Positions 8,672 to 17,073 of a stretch of 64,000 nt of DNA are shown piece by piece. Below the pieces are notes generated by a model, which searched no databases, was not told the DNA's origin, and saw nothing but the letters and a program-made list of their open reading frames with translations. The stretch comes from Bacillus sp. NEB1478 (GTDB lineage: Bacteria; Bacillota; Bacilli; Bacillales; Fictibacillaceae): NCBI RefSeq assembly GCF_031582965.1, contig NZ_CP134049.1, forward strand, positions 3,162,001 through 3,226,000. Reading direction: 5' to 3'. Every line of letters starts with the position of its first letter. Position 1 is the stretch's first letter. A program made the position numbers and the translations under genes.

Positions 8672-10051
8672 TTACTTATTTTTAGCCATTTTTCTTCGGG
8701 CCATATACATTACAAGTGCCGCTGCAGGCAACAATCCTAATAGCATCCACTGTTCATCAATACCGTTCTCATGGCTCATACCGCCCATACCTGTTTTCGG
8801 CATATCAGATGGCATGTTTCCTTGAAACTTGTCCGGGAATTGATCCACAAATGCTGCAGATAAACCTTTTGCAGGCATTAGCATATGTGCGTATGCTTCA
8901 CGTGCTTTTTCATATGCAGTGTCATAATCCTTTGCGGCATAAGCATCAAATGAAGCCGTTAGCTGGTTAACATGTTCTTGAAGCCCTTGTGAAAGACCAT
9001 CAGCTTTTACACGTCCTTCAGTTGCAGTTTCAATGAATTTTGAGAATTCAGCTCGGTAAGAATCAAGCGCTTTTTGTGCTTCTTCTTTCTTCGCTTCATC
9101 TTTTGCACCAGTTGCTTTCACATAATCCACAAAGTTACCGATGTGAGCAGACCACATTTCCTTAAATTGTGCTCCCGCTTCTTCTCCGTAAATACTTCCG
9201 ATTGCTTTTGCCAATGCTTCTGTATTCTCATTTAAAGAAGCTGCTGAAGCTTCAAAGTCTGGAGAACCATCAATACCATTTTGCATGGCTAGAACAGCTA
9301 GTGAAGCATGTTCTGTCATTAATTGATTTAAGTTAGAACGTAGATCAGCTGCCGGTGTTACAGCCTTCGAGTTTTCAAATTTGTCTTTGAACTGATCAGT
9401 GATCGCACTGGATAGACCTTTACTTACCATAAACATATGAGAAGTTACTTCATGTTCGTATTCGTAAGCCTTATCATAATCACCTGCTACATAAGCATCG
9501 AACGCCCCTATTAACTGGTTAACATGCATTTGCAGACCTTCAGCCAGCGCACCAGCCTCGAGTCTTTCCCCTGTTGCGGTTTCAAGAAACTTAGAAAAGT
9601 CTGTTCGATAATTATTCAGTTTATCTAAAGCGGCTTTCTTGCCCGCTTCGTCCTTTTTAGCTGTTGCTTGAACATATTCTACAAAAAAACCGATGTGGTC
9701 TCCCCACATTTTTTTAAATTGTGCACCCGCTTCTTCACCATAAACAGATCCGATCGCTGCTGATAGATCTTCTGTGTTTTGATTCAGAGCTCCTGCTGCT
9801 GCGTCAAAATCAGCTTTGCCGTCTACACCTTTACGCATTGCTACAACAGCAAGATAAGCATGCTCTGATAATAATTGGTCTAATGTTGAACGTAATTCAA
9901 CAGCTGGTGTATCCACCATCGGCTTAGCTGCATGCTGTTCATTTCCGTGTGCGCTTACACCTGCACTTGATGAGATAGCTAAAGATAACCCTAGTGGTAC
10001 AGCAACCATCCATTTTTTCCAATTTGTATGCGTATTCGACAACCCTATCAT
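8672..10051 (-). CDS. Cell-wall-anchored protein with two tandem helical His-containing domains
   Basis: A 459-residue exported protein. Residues 1-34 are a signal peptide (cut near GVSA|HG). Two copies of a helical domain of about 170 residues follow (about 45-215 and 228-400). Both copies keep EHA.LAV.AM, IGS.YGEEAGAQFK, MW..HIG.FV.YV, HVNQL and HM.M..KGLS, so four histidines recur at equal positions. The C terminus is a sorting signal: MPKTG (417-421), a hydrophobic stretch, then RRKMAKNK. Start ATG 10051 has the ribosome site AAAGGAGTG; an upstream GTG at 10081 does not. The gene is preceded by the same ECF-type promoter as the sigma operon. I do not recognise the domain; repeated histidines suggest metal or haem binding, which is inference. 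Confidence 0.8.
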   Translation of the reverse strand: MIGLSNTHTNWKKWMVAVPLGLSLAISSSAGVSAHGNEQHAAKPMVDTPAVELRSTLDQLLSEHAYLAVVAMRKGVDGKADFDAAAGALNQNTEDLSAAIGSVYGEEAGAQFKKMWGDHIGFFVEYVQATAKKDEAGKKAALDKLNNYRTDFSKFLETATGERLEAGALAEGLQMHVNQLIGAFDAYVAGDYDKAYEYEHEVTSHMFMVSKGLSSAITDQFKDKFENSKAVTPAADLRSNLNQLMTEHASLAVLAMQNGIDGSPDFEASAASLNENTEALAKAIGSIYGEEAGAQFKEMWSAHIGNFVDYVKATGAKDEAKKEEAQKALDSYRAEFSKFIETATEGRVKADGLSQGLQEHVNQLTASFDAYAAKDYDTAYEKAREAYAHMLMPAKGLSAAFVDQFPDKFQGNMPSDMPKTGMGGMSHENGIDEQWMLLGLLPAAALVMYMARRKMAKNK

Positions 10052-10082
10052 TAAAACCACTCCTTTAATTTGTATTTTCACT

Positions 10083-10113
10083 TAGCTAACGGAATGGATT
10101 TTAATTTGGATCA
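10083..10113 (-). promoter_or_regulatory. ECF sigma promoter of the surface protein gene
   Basis: Minus-strand TGATCC (10113-10108), 16 bp, then CGTTAGCTA (10091-10083). Sequence and spacing are identical to the promoter before the ECF sigma gene, so this is very likely that factor's target. The start codon is 32 bp downstream. Confidence 0.8.
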
Positions 10114-10146
10114 CTTTTTTGAGGATTTTTTTATTTCAGAGAACAG

Positions 10147-10236
10147 ATTAAGTCTAATTTCTGAAGAATTAAGTCTCATATAAAAAATTAAATCTAAATA
10201 ATTCATGATTAAGTCTCATTTAAAATAATTAAGTCT
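10147..10236. repeat. Phased short-core array A1 (ATTAAGTCT)
   Basis: Core ATTAAGTCT, or one mismatch, starts at 10147, 10168, 10187, 10208 and 10228: steps of 21, 19, 21 and 20 bp. Spacers differ. Intergenic, between the anti-sigma gene and the surface-protein promoter. Confidence 0.8.
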
Positions 10237-10281
10237 TTCTACAAATTTCGGCATGAATCATACCTAAATTTATCTAAGCAC

Positions 10282-10319
10282 AAAAAAACAACACCTCATG
10301 TTTCGAGTTGTTGTTTTTT
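10282..10319 (-). terminator. Terminator of the sigma/anti-sigma operon
   Basis: AACAACACCTCA and its partner GAGTTGTTGTT form an imperfect stem, with T residues at both ends. Confidence 0.65.
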
Positions 10320-10325
10320 GGGAAT

Positions 10326-11087
10326 TTACAAATTGGATGCCATAACAATTTTGCCTTTTGGCTGTTTGCTATTTGGTGTCGGCTCATGGGAGATCGCAAC
10401 TGCATCCCATTTATGTTCACCTGGATATGTTACAGGATAAACAACAGCCCCATTTCCATTTTCATCTGGTGTAAATGTACCTGCTCTGTACTTTTTGTCT
10501 CCTTCAATAAGCCAAACCTGATAGGATTCTGTACCTTTAACTTGTGACATGTTGCGTGTTTGAATGACAAGCTTCATCGTTTTGTCTTCTTGAACCATTG
10601 AAGCGACACCAGCGGAATCACCTTGGTCAGAAGCCATTTGAACCGTTTTAAACGTTTTGCTCATCTGCTCTTCAATCACTTGCTCATTTTTATTATTTTC
10701 TACAAATAAATAGGCATTTGCACCAAGCGACAGGAGAAGTCCGGCTGCTAATAGCCCTGACATCCAAGTTCTTGGTTTCTTTGTTTGCACAGAAATAGGA
10801 ATTGGAGCAGCATCAGTGTTAGTTTTACTATCACTCTCACTAGTAAATGGCACAGCATCAAGTGAATCTTCTGATGTTACATTCGTTATGATGCGTTTCT
10901 TCATTCCAAGAGGAGGCTCAATCTCTTCCGATAAATAGGGCAGATCAGCCGTTAGCTCCTGCCATTCCGCCAATTCTTCCTGGCAAGAATCACAATCTTG
11001 TAAATGTGATTCAAAAGCTGCTTTTTCTTCCCCTACCAGTATTTCATTATAATAGTCCAGCAGCTTATCGCATTCTTTCTGCTCCAT
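10326..11087 (-). CDS. Anti-sigma factor (zinc-finger plus RskA domain)
   Basis: A 253-residue single-pass membrane protein that should hold the adjacent ECF sigma factor inactive. The N-terminal zinc-binding anti-sigma motif is ESHLQDCDSC (H-x3-C-x2-C), a membrane segment lies near 108-128 (WMSGLLAAGLLLSLGANAYL), and the external C-terminal half resembles the RskA domain (YQVWLIEGDKKYRAGTF). The start overlaps the end of the sigma gene by 23 bp, giving translational coupling. Release of sigma would require regulated proteolysis or a thiol/zinc switch; the signal is not visible here. Confidence 0.85.
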   Translation of the reverse strand: MEQKECDKLLDYYNEILVGEEKAAFESHLQDCDSCQEELAEWQELTADLPYLSEEIEPPLGMKKRIITNVTSEDSLDAVPFTSESDSKTNTDAAPIPISVQTKKPRTWMSGLLAAGLLLSLGANAYLFVENNKNEQVIEEQMSKTFKTVQMASDQGDSAGVASMVQEDKTMKLVIQTRNMSQVKGTESYQVWLIEGDKKYRAGTFTPDENGNGAVVYPVTYPGEHKWDAVAISHEPTPNSKQPKGKIVMASNL

Positions 11088-11637
11088 ATTTATCCCCCCT
11101 CTCTGAATAGATTTTCTTTAGGTGTTTGAGTGCCAATCTTATCCTTCCCTTAACTGTACCGATCGGAAGCTGCTTTTTATCCGCAATATCAGACTGAGAG
11201 TATCCTTTAAAATAGAACATCTCTACAATATCCTGCTGTTCCTCATTTAATGTTGAGACAGCTTCTTTAAGCACTTCTCTTTCTTCGTTCCATGTGACCG
11301 TTTCTTCTACACTTTCAGAACGTTCATAATCAATATCTCTTTCCAGTATTTCGACCTCATTTTTATTTTGTTTCCGTATAAGATCAATACATGCATTTCG
11401 GGTAACGGTTAACAGCCAAGAAGAGAACTTCCCTTTTTCTTCTGCATAGATCCCTTTTTTCCGCCACAGTTTCATAAAAACATCCTGAACTGCCTCTTCA
11501 GCAAGTTCAGGCTGCTTCAACATTTTATATGAAAAGGAAAACAATAGCTTTTCATAGCGGTCATATAACCGTTCAAGGGCTTCTTTATTTTCTTGTTGAA
11601 CTTGAATATAAAGTTCTAAATCAGAAATTCTACCCAT
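11065..11637 (-). CDS. ECF RNA polymerase sigma factor
   Basis: A 190-residue sigma-70 family protein with only regions 2 and 4. Region 2 is LYDRYEKLLFSFSYKMLKQ to AVQDVFMKLWRKKG; region 4 is LNEEQQDIVEMFYFKGYSQSD to GTVKGRIRLALKHLKK. It directs RNA polymerase to the TGATCC-N16-CGTTAGCTA promoters seen before its own operon and before the surface protein gene. Co-transcribed with its anti-sigma factor. The 11637 start has a GGAGAC ribosome site. Confidence 0.9.
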   Translation of the reverse strand: MGRISDLELYIQVQQENKEALERLYDRYEKLLFSFSYKMLKQPELAEEAVQDVFMKLWRKKGIYAEEKGKFSSWLLTVTRNACIDLIRKQNKNEVEILERDIDYERSESVEETVTWNEEREVLKEAVSTLNEEQQDIVEMFYFKGYSQSDIADKKQLPIGTVKGRIRLALKHLKKIYSERGDKYGAERMR

Positions 11638-11720
11638 CTTTGTCTCCTTTACTGCTCAATAGAATAGTTACATCATACCAAAATGAGTCAGTGTTTGTCT
11701 TTTAATAGGATGGATGTACA

Positions 11721-11751
11721 TAGCTAACGTTTAAATAGTTGCTTCGGATCA
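11721..11751 (-). promoter_or_regulatory. Autoregulatory ECF sigma promoter
   Basis: Minus-strand TGATCC (11751-11746), 16 bp, then CGTTAGCTA (11729-11721), about 85 bp before the sigma start codon. The match to the 10083-10113 promoter is exact in both elements and in spacing. Confidence 0.8.
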
Positions 11752-11773
11752 CTATTTTTCCATCTTTTATCAT

Positions 11774-11799
11774 TAAGTTTCCCTGTTTCTTTCCGATAT
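11774..11799 (+). promoter_or_regulatory. SigD-type promoter of motAB
   Basis: TAAG at 11774-11777, a 14 bp spacer and TCCGATAT at 11792-11799 resemble the flagellar consensus TAAA-N15-GCCGATAA. The motA start is 63 bp downstream. Confidence 0.65.
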
Positions 11800-11861
11800 A
11801 AAGAAAAATCTTAAAAAATAGTATTTAATTCAGAAATAAAAGATAAAGTGAGGAACATCAA

Positions 11862-12647
11862 ATGGATCGCACAAGTTTTATAGGCATTATTTTAGGGGTT
11901 ATCGCAATAGGAGTTGGAATGGTACTAAAAGGGGTCAGTCCTCTTTCATTATTGAATCCGGCAGCATTGCTCATCATTTTCGCTGGAACGGCTGCTGCAA
12001 TTTTGATTGCATTCCCGATGAATGAGATTAAAAAAATACCTTCTCTTTTTAAAATCCTTTTTAAAGAACAGCAGCTGATCGGCATGAAAGATCTCGTCAC
12101 AACTTTTATTGAATGGGCAACGATCGCCAGAAAAGAAGGATTACTCGCACTTGAACCAAAAGCTGAAGAAGTGAATGATCCTTTCTTGCAGCAAGGAATT
12201 AAAATGATCGTTGATGGACAGCCTCCTGAATTTATAAAAGATGTTCTTATGAAAGATTTAGAAACGATGGAAGAAAGACATCAGAGCAACGCAACAATTT
12301 TTACCCAAGCTGGTACATACGCTCCTACACTTGGCGTATTAGGTGCAGTTGTTGGTCTAGTAGCAGCACTGAGCAACATGGCAGACATCGAAGCTCTTGG
12401 TCACGCGATTTCCGCTGCCTTTATCGCAACACTGTTTGGAATTTTTTCAGGATATGTCCTATGGCATCCATTCGCAAATAAATTAAAACGCAAATCTAAA
12501 AGAGAAATCATGATTAAAGAAATTATGATTGAAGGCTTGTTATCGATACAAGATGGAACTTCACCAAAAATTTTAGAAGAAAAACTGTTAACTTATATTC
12601 CGACGAGCGAGCGCGATCAATATAAAGCAGGTGGTCCGGTTGGCTAA
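11862..12647 (+). CDS. motA: Flagellar motor stator protein MotA
   Basis: A 261-residue membrane protein that, with MotB, forms the ion channel driving flagellar rotation. Four membrane segments are visible (two at the N terminus, two around TYAPTLGVLGAVVGL and AISAAFIATLFGIFSGYVLW). The cytoplasmic loop carries RKEGLLALE and the charged region expected for rotor contact. Sequence is close to proton-type MotA of B. subtilis from memory. It overlaps motB, and a SigD-like promoter lies upstream. Confidence 0.93.
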   Translation: MDRTSFIGIILGVIAIGVGMVLKGVSPLSLLNPAALLIIFAGTAAAILIAFPMNEIKKIPSLFKILFKEQQLIGMKDLVTTFIEWATIARKEGLLALEPKAEEVNDPFLQQGIKMIVDGQPPEFIKDVLMKDLETMEERHQSNATIFTQAGTYAPTLGVLGAVVGLVAALSNMADIEALGHAISAAFIATLFGIFSGYVLWHPFANKLKRKSKREIMIKEIMIEGLLSIQDGTSPKILEEKLLTYIPTSERDQYKAGGPVG

Positions 12648-13416
12648 AAAGAAGAAGCATCATGAAGAACATGTAGATGAATCATGGCTCATCCCATATG
12701 CAGACATGCTTACACTGCTATTGGCTCTATTTATCGTACTTTTCGCAATGAGCGAAGTCGATGCTCAAAAGTTCAAGCAGATGGCAAGTGCGTTTAGAAA
12801 CGAATTTACGAGCGGCACGGGGGTTATGGAGGAACAGGCAACGATTCCTACACCTGATACAGACCCTATACCAAAAGATACAGAATCAATCGCATTATCA
12901 AAAGAAGAACAAAAAACGCTGGAAACAGCAAAAAAAGAGCTTGAAGCGCTAGAAGAACTGCAAAAGAAGATCAATTCTTATATTCAATCGAATAAGTTAA
13001 CCTCGAGCCTGCAGACACAGCTCACTGAAAATGGACTGCTTATCACGATACTCGACAATGCACTATTTGATTCAGGAAGTGCAATCGTGAAACCTGGATC
13101 AAGAGAGATTGGCAAGAAACTTTCAGAGCTACTTGTTACCACTCCTCCTCGTAACATCGTAATCGCAGGGCATACGGATAACGTACCGATCAATAAACCG
13201 GATATCCAGTCAAACTGGGAATTAAGTGCTTTCCGGGGAATTAATTTTATGCGCGTGTTACTTGAGAACCCTGGATTAAAACCTAATCAAGTAAGTGCCA
13301 GCGGTTATGGTGAGTACAGACCAAAAGCGGATAATAAAACAGCTGAAGGACGTGCGAAAAACCGCCGTGTTGAAGTATTGGTTTTACCAAACGCGAATTT
13401 GAAATCTGTAAAATAA
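12640..13416 (+). CDS. motB: Flagellar motor stator protein MotB
   Basis: A 258-residue protein with a short basic N terminus (AKKKKHHEEH), one membrane helix carrying the channel aspartate in PYADMLTLLLALFIVLF, a Pro/Thr and coiled-coil linker, and a C-terminal OmpA-like peptidoglycan-binding domain (IAGHTDNVPI, RAKNRRVEVLV). TTG 12640 is preferred over GTG 12631 because AGGTGG at 12629-12634 then has usable spacing and the product begins like other MotB proteins. It overlaps motA by 8 bp. Confidence 0.92.
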   Translation: MAKKKKHHEEHVDESWLIPYADMLTLLLALFIVLFAMSEVDAQKFKQMASAFRNEFTSGTGVMEEQATIPTPDTDPIPKDTESIALSKEEQKTLETAKKELEALEELQKKINSYIQSNKLTSSLQTQLTENGLLITILDNALFDSGSAIVKPGSREIGKKLSELLVTTPPRNIVIAGHTDNVPINKPDIQSNWELSAFRGINFMRVLLENPGLKPNQVSASGYGEYRPKADNKTAEGRAKNRRVEVLVLPNANLKSVK

Positions 13417-13454
13417 GAAAGAACTTGAGGAATTCCCCTCAAGTTCTTTTTCTT
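13417..13454. terminator. Bidirectional terminator after motAB
   Basis: AGAACTTGAGG pairs with CCTCAAGTTCT, followed by a T-run on the plus strand and A-rich sequence before it, between convergent motB and the M48 gene. Confidence 0.85.
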
Positions 13455-13461
13455 TACCCTA

Positions 13462-14736
13462 TTACTTTTTCATTTCTGTCATATTCGAAGTTTCGAAGCT
13501 GTCTAAAAAGTGCAGTCTCTCCAGCATTGTCGGATGTCCATACAAGAACCATTTTACGATTTTTGGTGGATTGACCTCACTCAATGAAACCGTAGCTAGC
13601 TCTTGGAAAGCACCGACCGCCGCTTTTGGATTCTTTGTCATTTCAATCGCATACAGATCAGCATCTCTCTCTGCCTTTCTGGAAACAGCATTTTCAACCG
13701 GAGAAACCGCAAAGGTTAGCAATGAAAAAATAAGCAGCAATACAGGTAATGCGGCAAGATCGCCTACACCTTTTATCCCCCAGCTCTTTCCGTATTTCTC
13801 AATCCATTTCCGGTACAGCATATTCCCGATCCATAAGCCGAGGAACGATAGAACTACCGAAGAAATCAGATTCCAATACAGGTGATTCATTACATAATGC
13901 CCCATCTCATGAGCCATTACGAAAAGCACCTGATTATCAGTCAGCTTGTTTAACGTAGTATCCCAAAGAACAATTCTAAGGTTCGATCCTATCCCGTTCA
14001 CGTACGCATTTAAAGCATTTGTCTTTTGCGACATGTTCACTTCATATACATTTTCCGCAGGGATATCAGCTTTATCAGCAATGTTCAATATTTTTTCTTT
14101 CAGTACCTGGTCCTTTAAAGGATAAAAATCGTTATACAGCGGATCGATTACGACCGGCTGAATGAAGTACATAAAAATGGTGAACGGAATCGAAAGCATC
14201 CATGCATAAAGCCACCATCTCTTTTCATTTTTCCTAATTAGCCAGTACATCACAGCTACCATAACGGTTGTCAATAGCCAGCTGATCCAAAAATCGACTA
14301 GACTGTCTCTCATCCAGCTATGGAAGGTCTGCACAGAAATGTGATAGCTTTTTGAAACGGTGAAGCTGTAATACTTAAGAGGAAACGTTAAAACCCAGCT
14401 TGCAAACGATAAAAGTAAAACATAGATTCCTGTATGAACAATCGAAAATTTTGTTAACCCGCTTGAAGCTTTTCTGAACCAGCGTGAAAGTCCAAAACCT
14501 AGAACGAACAAATAGATCAGCCATTCCAGTGGAACAGAAATAAAATACAAAAAATCTTTGATCCTTGAAAAATCAGTGCTTAACTCGAGTTCGCGATCTG
14601 TCATAAACATGGCTGGGTCTGCTGCGGATCCTTTAAGGTCGATCGGCAATACTGAGTTCGCGCCGTGAAAAAGATAATACCACATCAATACGCCATATAT
14701 AGCGAAGCCCGCCAAAAACAAAATGGATTTTCTCAA
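13462..14736 (-). CDS. M48 family zinc metallopeptidase (Ste24-like)
   Basis: A 424-residue multi-pass membrane protease. The zinc motif is FVMAHEMGHYVMNH, and the third ligand is likely in the later RKAERDADLYAIEM stretch, whose EADxxA-like form is typical of M48. Six or more hydrophobic segments surround it. Relatives act on membrane proteins during quality control. It is a single gene with no obvious operon partner. Confidence 0.8.
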   Translation of the reverse strand: MRKSILFLAGFAIYGVLMWYYLFHGANSVLPIDLKGSAADPAMFMTDRELELSTDFSRIKDFLYFISVPLEWLIYLFVLGFGLSRWFRKASSGLTKFSIVHTGIYVLLLSFASWVLTFPLKYYSFTVSKSYHISVQTFHSWMRDSLVDFWISWLLTTVMVAVMYWLIRKNEKRWWLYAWMLSIPFTIFMYFIQPVVIDPLYNDFYPLKDQVLKEKILNIADKADIPAENVYEVNMSQKTNALNAYVNGIGSNLRIVLWDTTLNKLTDNQVLFVMAHEMGHYVMNHLYWNLISSVVLSFLGLWIGNMLYRKWIEKYGKSWGIKGVGDLAALPVLLLIFSLLTFAVSPVENAVSRKAERDADLYAIEMTKNPKAAVGAFQELATVSLSEVNPPKIVKWFLYGHPTMLERLHFLDSFETSNMTEMKK

Positions 14737-14829
14737 AATGGATGCCCCCTTTTTATGCCCTACTATAAAATGTAGGTTAATTTGTCCAAATTAGAACAAG
14801 CATCATGAAAAAATCCATCTTTCATTTAT

Positions 14830-15657
14830 TTAAAGTGCGTTAGACAATGTCGGAACCACATGCAGATTTTCATGTTCTGTTTCTATTTTGTTCGGCTGTA
14901 TATAGATCGCCTTTAACCCCATCAGCAATGCCGGGGCAATCTCGTTAATAAAATTATCACCAATAGAAACTGCTTCATGCGGCTGTACTTGAAATTCTTC
15001 CAAAATAGCCTGCAGTTTATCTTGTGTCAGCAAAGGTTTCTGGCTTTCTGTGTGAAGGGTGTGAAAGATTTCTTCTAACTCAAGCTCGTTAAGGAGCCTT
15101 TTCACATCTTCTTTCTCACTGTTGGTCATGAGTACCAATTTTTTGTTTTGACGCAGCTTTAAAAGCGCTTCTTTTAATCCAGGTGTTTTTGATAAAGTAA
15201 ACTCATCAGTTACCATATAATCTTTTGTAGCGTTGTAGCACTCCCAAGTGTCACTTTGCTTCAATCCAAAATGCATCGCTGTTGCATAAGGGAGCCACCA
15301 TCCGTCGCCGATTGCGATCAAACGTTCAAAGTCATACACTAATTCGCCTTCATATTCCTTCTTAATTTGTTCTTCAGACCATTCTATTCCATCAAAGGAA
15401 ATGACTTTTGTAACTTGCAGTGTCATCGGATCTACAGTGACACTCGCATCGTTTTTGATATCGTATACTTTCCCAATTCCTATGGGGTGAGTTCCGTCCT
15501 TCATACTTTCATATGTATTCCAAAAAGCTTGTTTATTATTTTCTGATACTCGTTTTTGCAGTAGCCTGCCATAATAATCAAAGTGATCTGTATCCTCGTA
15601 AAGTGTTCCATCTAAATCAAATATAAGCAATTTAGCGTCATCTATTATATTTTTCAA
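14830..15657 (-). CDS. HAD superfamily hydrolase
   Basis: A 275-residue cytoplasmic phosphatase-like protein. Motif I is LIFDLDGTLYED, motif II is VLMTNS, motif III has the Lys in SQKPLL, and motif IV is SIGDNFINEI. The long helical cap between residues 25 and 130 puts it with C1-cap HAD proteins. The substrate is unknown. Single gene, divergent from the GntR operon. Confidence 0.8.
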   Translation of the reverse strand: MKNIIDDAKLLIFDLDGTLYEDTDHFDYYGRLLQKRVSENNKQAFWNTYESMKDGTHPIGIGKVYDIKNDASVTVDPMTLQVTKVISFDGIEWSEEQIKKEYEGELVYDFERLIAIGDGWWLPYATAMHFGLKQSDTWECYNATKDYMVTDEFTLSKTPGLKEALLKLRQNKKLVLMTNSEKEDVKRLLNELELEEIFHTLHTESQKPLLTQDKLQAILEEFQVQPHEAVSIGDNFINEIAPALLMGLKAIYIQPNKIETEHENLHVVPTLSNAL

Positions 15658-15751
15658 AATGGTATCCCTCCTGCTTCATATTTTAAGTTTCCATGACGGT
15701 AAAAGCAAAAAATGAACATTGACACGATTTTGTCATTCATGTAATGTTATG

Positions 15752-15776
15752 TGTGTACTATACTTAGTAATACACA
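15752..15776. promoter_or_regulatory. YtrA-type operator
   Basis: TGTGTA-N13-TACACA inverted repeat, 25 bp before the GntR start. B. subtilis YtrA is known to bind AGTGTA-N13-TACACT, so arms and spacing match that family; the link to this regulator is inferred. Confidence 0.7.
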
Positions 15777-15800
15777 TGTAGTATATAAAGGTGGGATAGT

Positions 15801-16205
15801 ATGTTATTAAATTTAGATCCCCGAAGCAATACACCAATTTGGGAACAAGTCGTCCATCAAATAAAAGAGCTCATTTTGAAGGAAGTCCTGCTGCCAGAAG
15901 ACAAGTTGCCTTCGGTAAGAGAATTATCAGCTTCGGTATTAATTAATCCGAATACAGTTAGCAAAGCCTATCAGGAACTAGAGCGTCAAGGTATTATTGA
16001 AACGTTAAGAGGCAAAGGCACATTTGTTTCGTCTAACATTACTCCCAAGGCAGATGAACAAAAAATAGAAACGTTAAGACTGCAGCTTAAACAGCTCTTG
16101 ATTGATGCGTCTTATTTGGGTATTGATCAACAAACATTAATAGAATGGATAAACAAACAGGCTGAGGACCTTGGGGGGATAAGTAATCATGCTGAAAGTG
16201 AGTAA
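15801..16205 (+). CDS. GntR family (YtrA subfamily) repressor
   Basis: A 134-residue regulator with a GntR winged helix (KLPSVRELSASVLINPNTVSKAYQELERQGII, split here as KLPSVRELSASVLI and NPNTVSKAYQ) and only a short helical C-terminal tail, the hallmark of the YtrA subfamily. It should repress its own operon through the operator at 15752-15776. The ABC genes overlap it by 17 bp, so all three are co-translated. In other firmicutes such operons respond to cell-wall antibiotics; here that is inference. Confidence 0.85.
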   Translation: MLLNLDPRSNTPIWEQVVHQIKELILKEVLLPEDKLPSVRELSASVLINPNTVSKAYQELERQGIIETLRGKGTFVSSNITPKADEQKIETLRLQLKQLLIDASYLGIDQQTLIEWINKQAEDLGGISNHAESE

Positions 16206-17073
16206 TGTCAGTAAAACGATTGACGGAAAACTCGTTTTAGAAAATATTAATCTCGAATTAACACCAGGATCAATTGCAGGGATTGTTGGAAGAAACGGCG
16301 TCGGGAAATCTACTCTTTTACGTACGATGGCTGGGATATTAGATCCTGATCATGGTGAAGTCATATTTAATGAGATGAACATCCACGAACAGCCGTATGT
16401 TAAACAAAAACTGTCATACGTTCCAGATTCTACCGAGCTATTGAAAACCTACAATGTAAAAGAGATTGTTAAGCTGTTCGATGCAATCTATGAAAGTTTT
16501 GACGTCGTGTATTTCTACTCTTTGATGGACCGCTTCAAGCTTCCTAAAAATAAAAAACTTAGAAGCTATTCTAAAGGGATGAAAGCTTTATTTTTAATGA
16601 TTCTCTCCTTTTCTACGAAAGCGGAATTCATCATTTTAGATGAGCCTACAAACGGATTGGATCCTATCGTTAAACGCAACATTTTACAATTCATCATTGA
16701 AGAAGTGAGCGAACGCCAGCTATGTGTATTGATTTCAACTCACCACTTAGAAGAAGTGGAAAAAATGGCGGATGTGCTGATCATGATGAAAGAAGGAAAA
16801 CTAGAATCTGTTACATCCATAGAAGATGCAAAATCAGAATACAAAAAAGTTCAAGTTGTATATAAAAACTCACTGCCTGAATCGATCTTGCAATTAAACA
16901 ACATTTCCATCCTTTCACAAATTGGCAGAGTCTCTACATTATTAATAAAAGGAAATATTGAAGCAACATTGAACCAGCTTCATCAAGAGAACCCTTTATT
17001 AGTAGAAGAACTTCCGATGACACTAGAGGACATTTTCATTTCTTCCCTAGGAGGCGAATCACATGTTTCATAA
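16189..17073 (+). CDS. ABC transporter ATP-binding protein
   Basis: A 294-residue ATPase. Walker A is GRNGVGKSTLLR, the signature is SYSKGMKA (a degenerate form of LSGGQ often seen in ABC-2 exporters), Walker B is FIILDEPTNGLDP and the switch histidine is in ISTHHLEE. A C-terminal extension of about 80 residues follows the ATPase core. Works with the adjoining permease; the substrate is unknown. Confidence 0.88.
   Translation: MLKVSNVSKTIDGKLVLENINLELTPGSIAGIVGRNGVGKSTLLRTMAGILDPDHGEVIFNEMNIHEQPYVKQKLSYVPDSTELLKTYNVKEIVKLFDAIYESFDVVYFYSLMDRFKLPKNKKLRSYSKGMKALFLMILSFSTKAEFIILDEPTNGLDPIVKRNILQFIIEEVSERQLCVLISTHHLEEVEKMADVLIMMKEGKLESVTSIEDAKSEYKKVQVVYKNSLPESILQLNNISILSQIGRVSTLLIKGNIEATLNQLHQENPLLVEELPMTLEDIFISSLGGESHVS

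Noticed and set aside
10147..10236. CRISPR-like spacing of repeats
   Set aside because: Cores are only about 9-11 bp, spacers are about 10 bp, and no cas genes are near; CRISPR repeats are longer and more exact.
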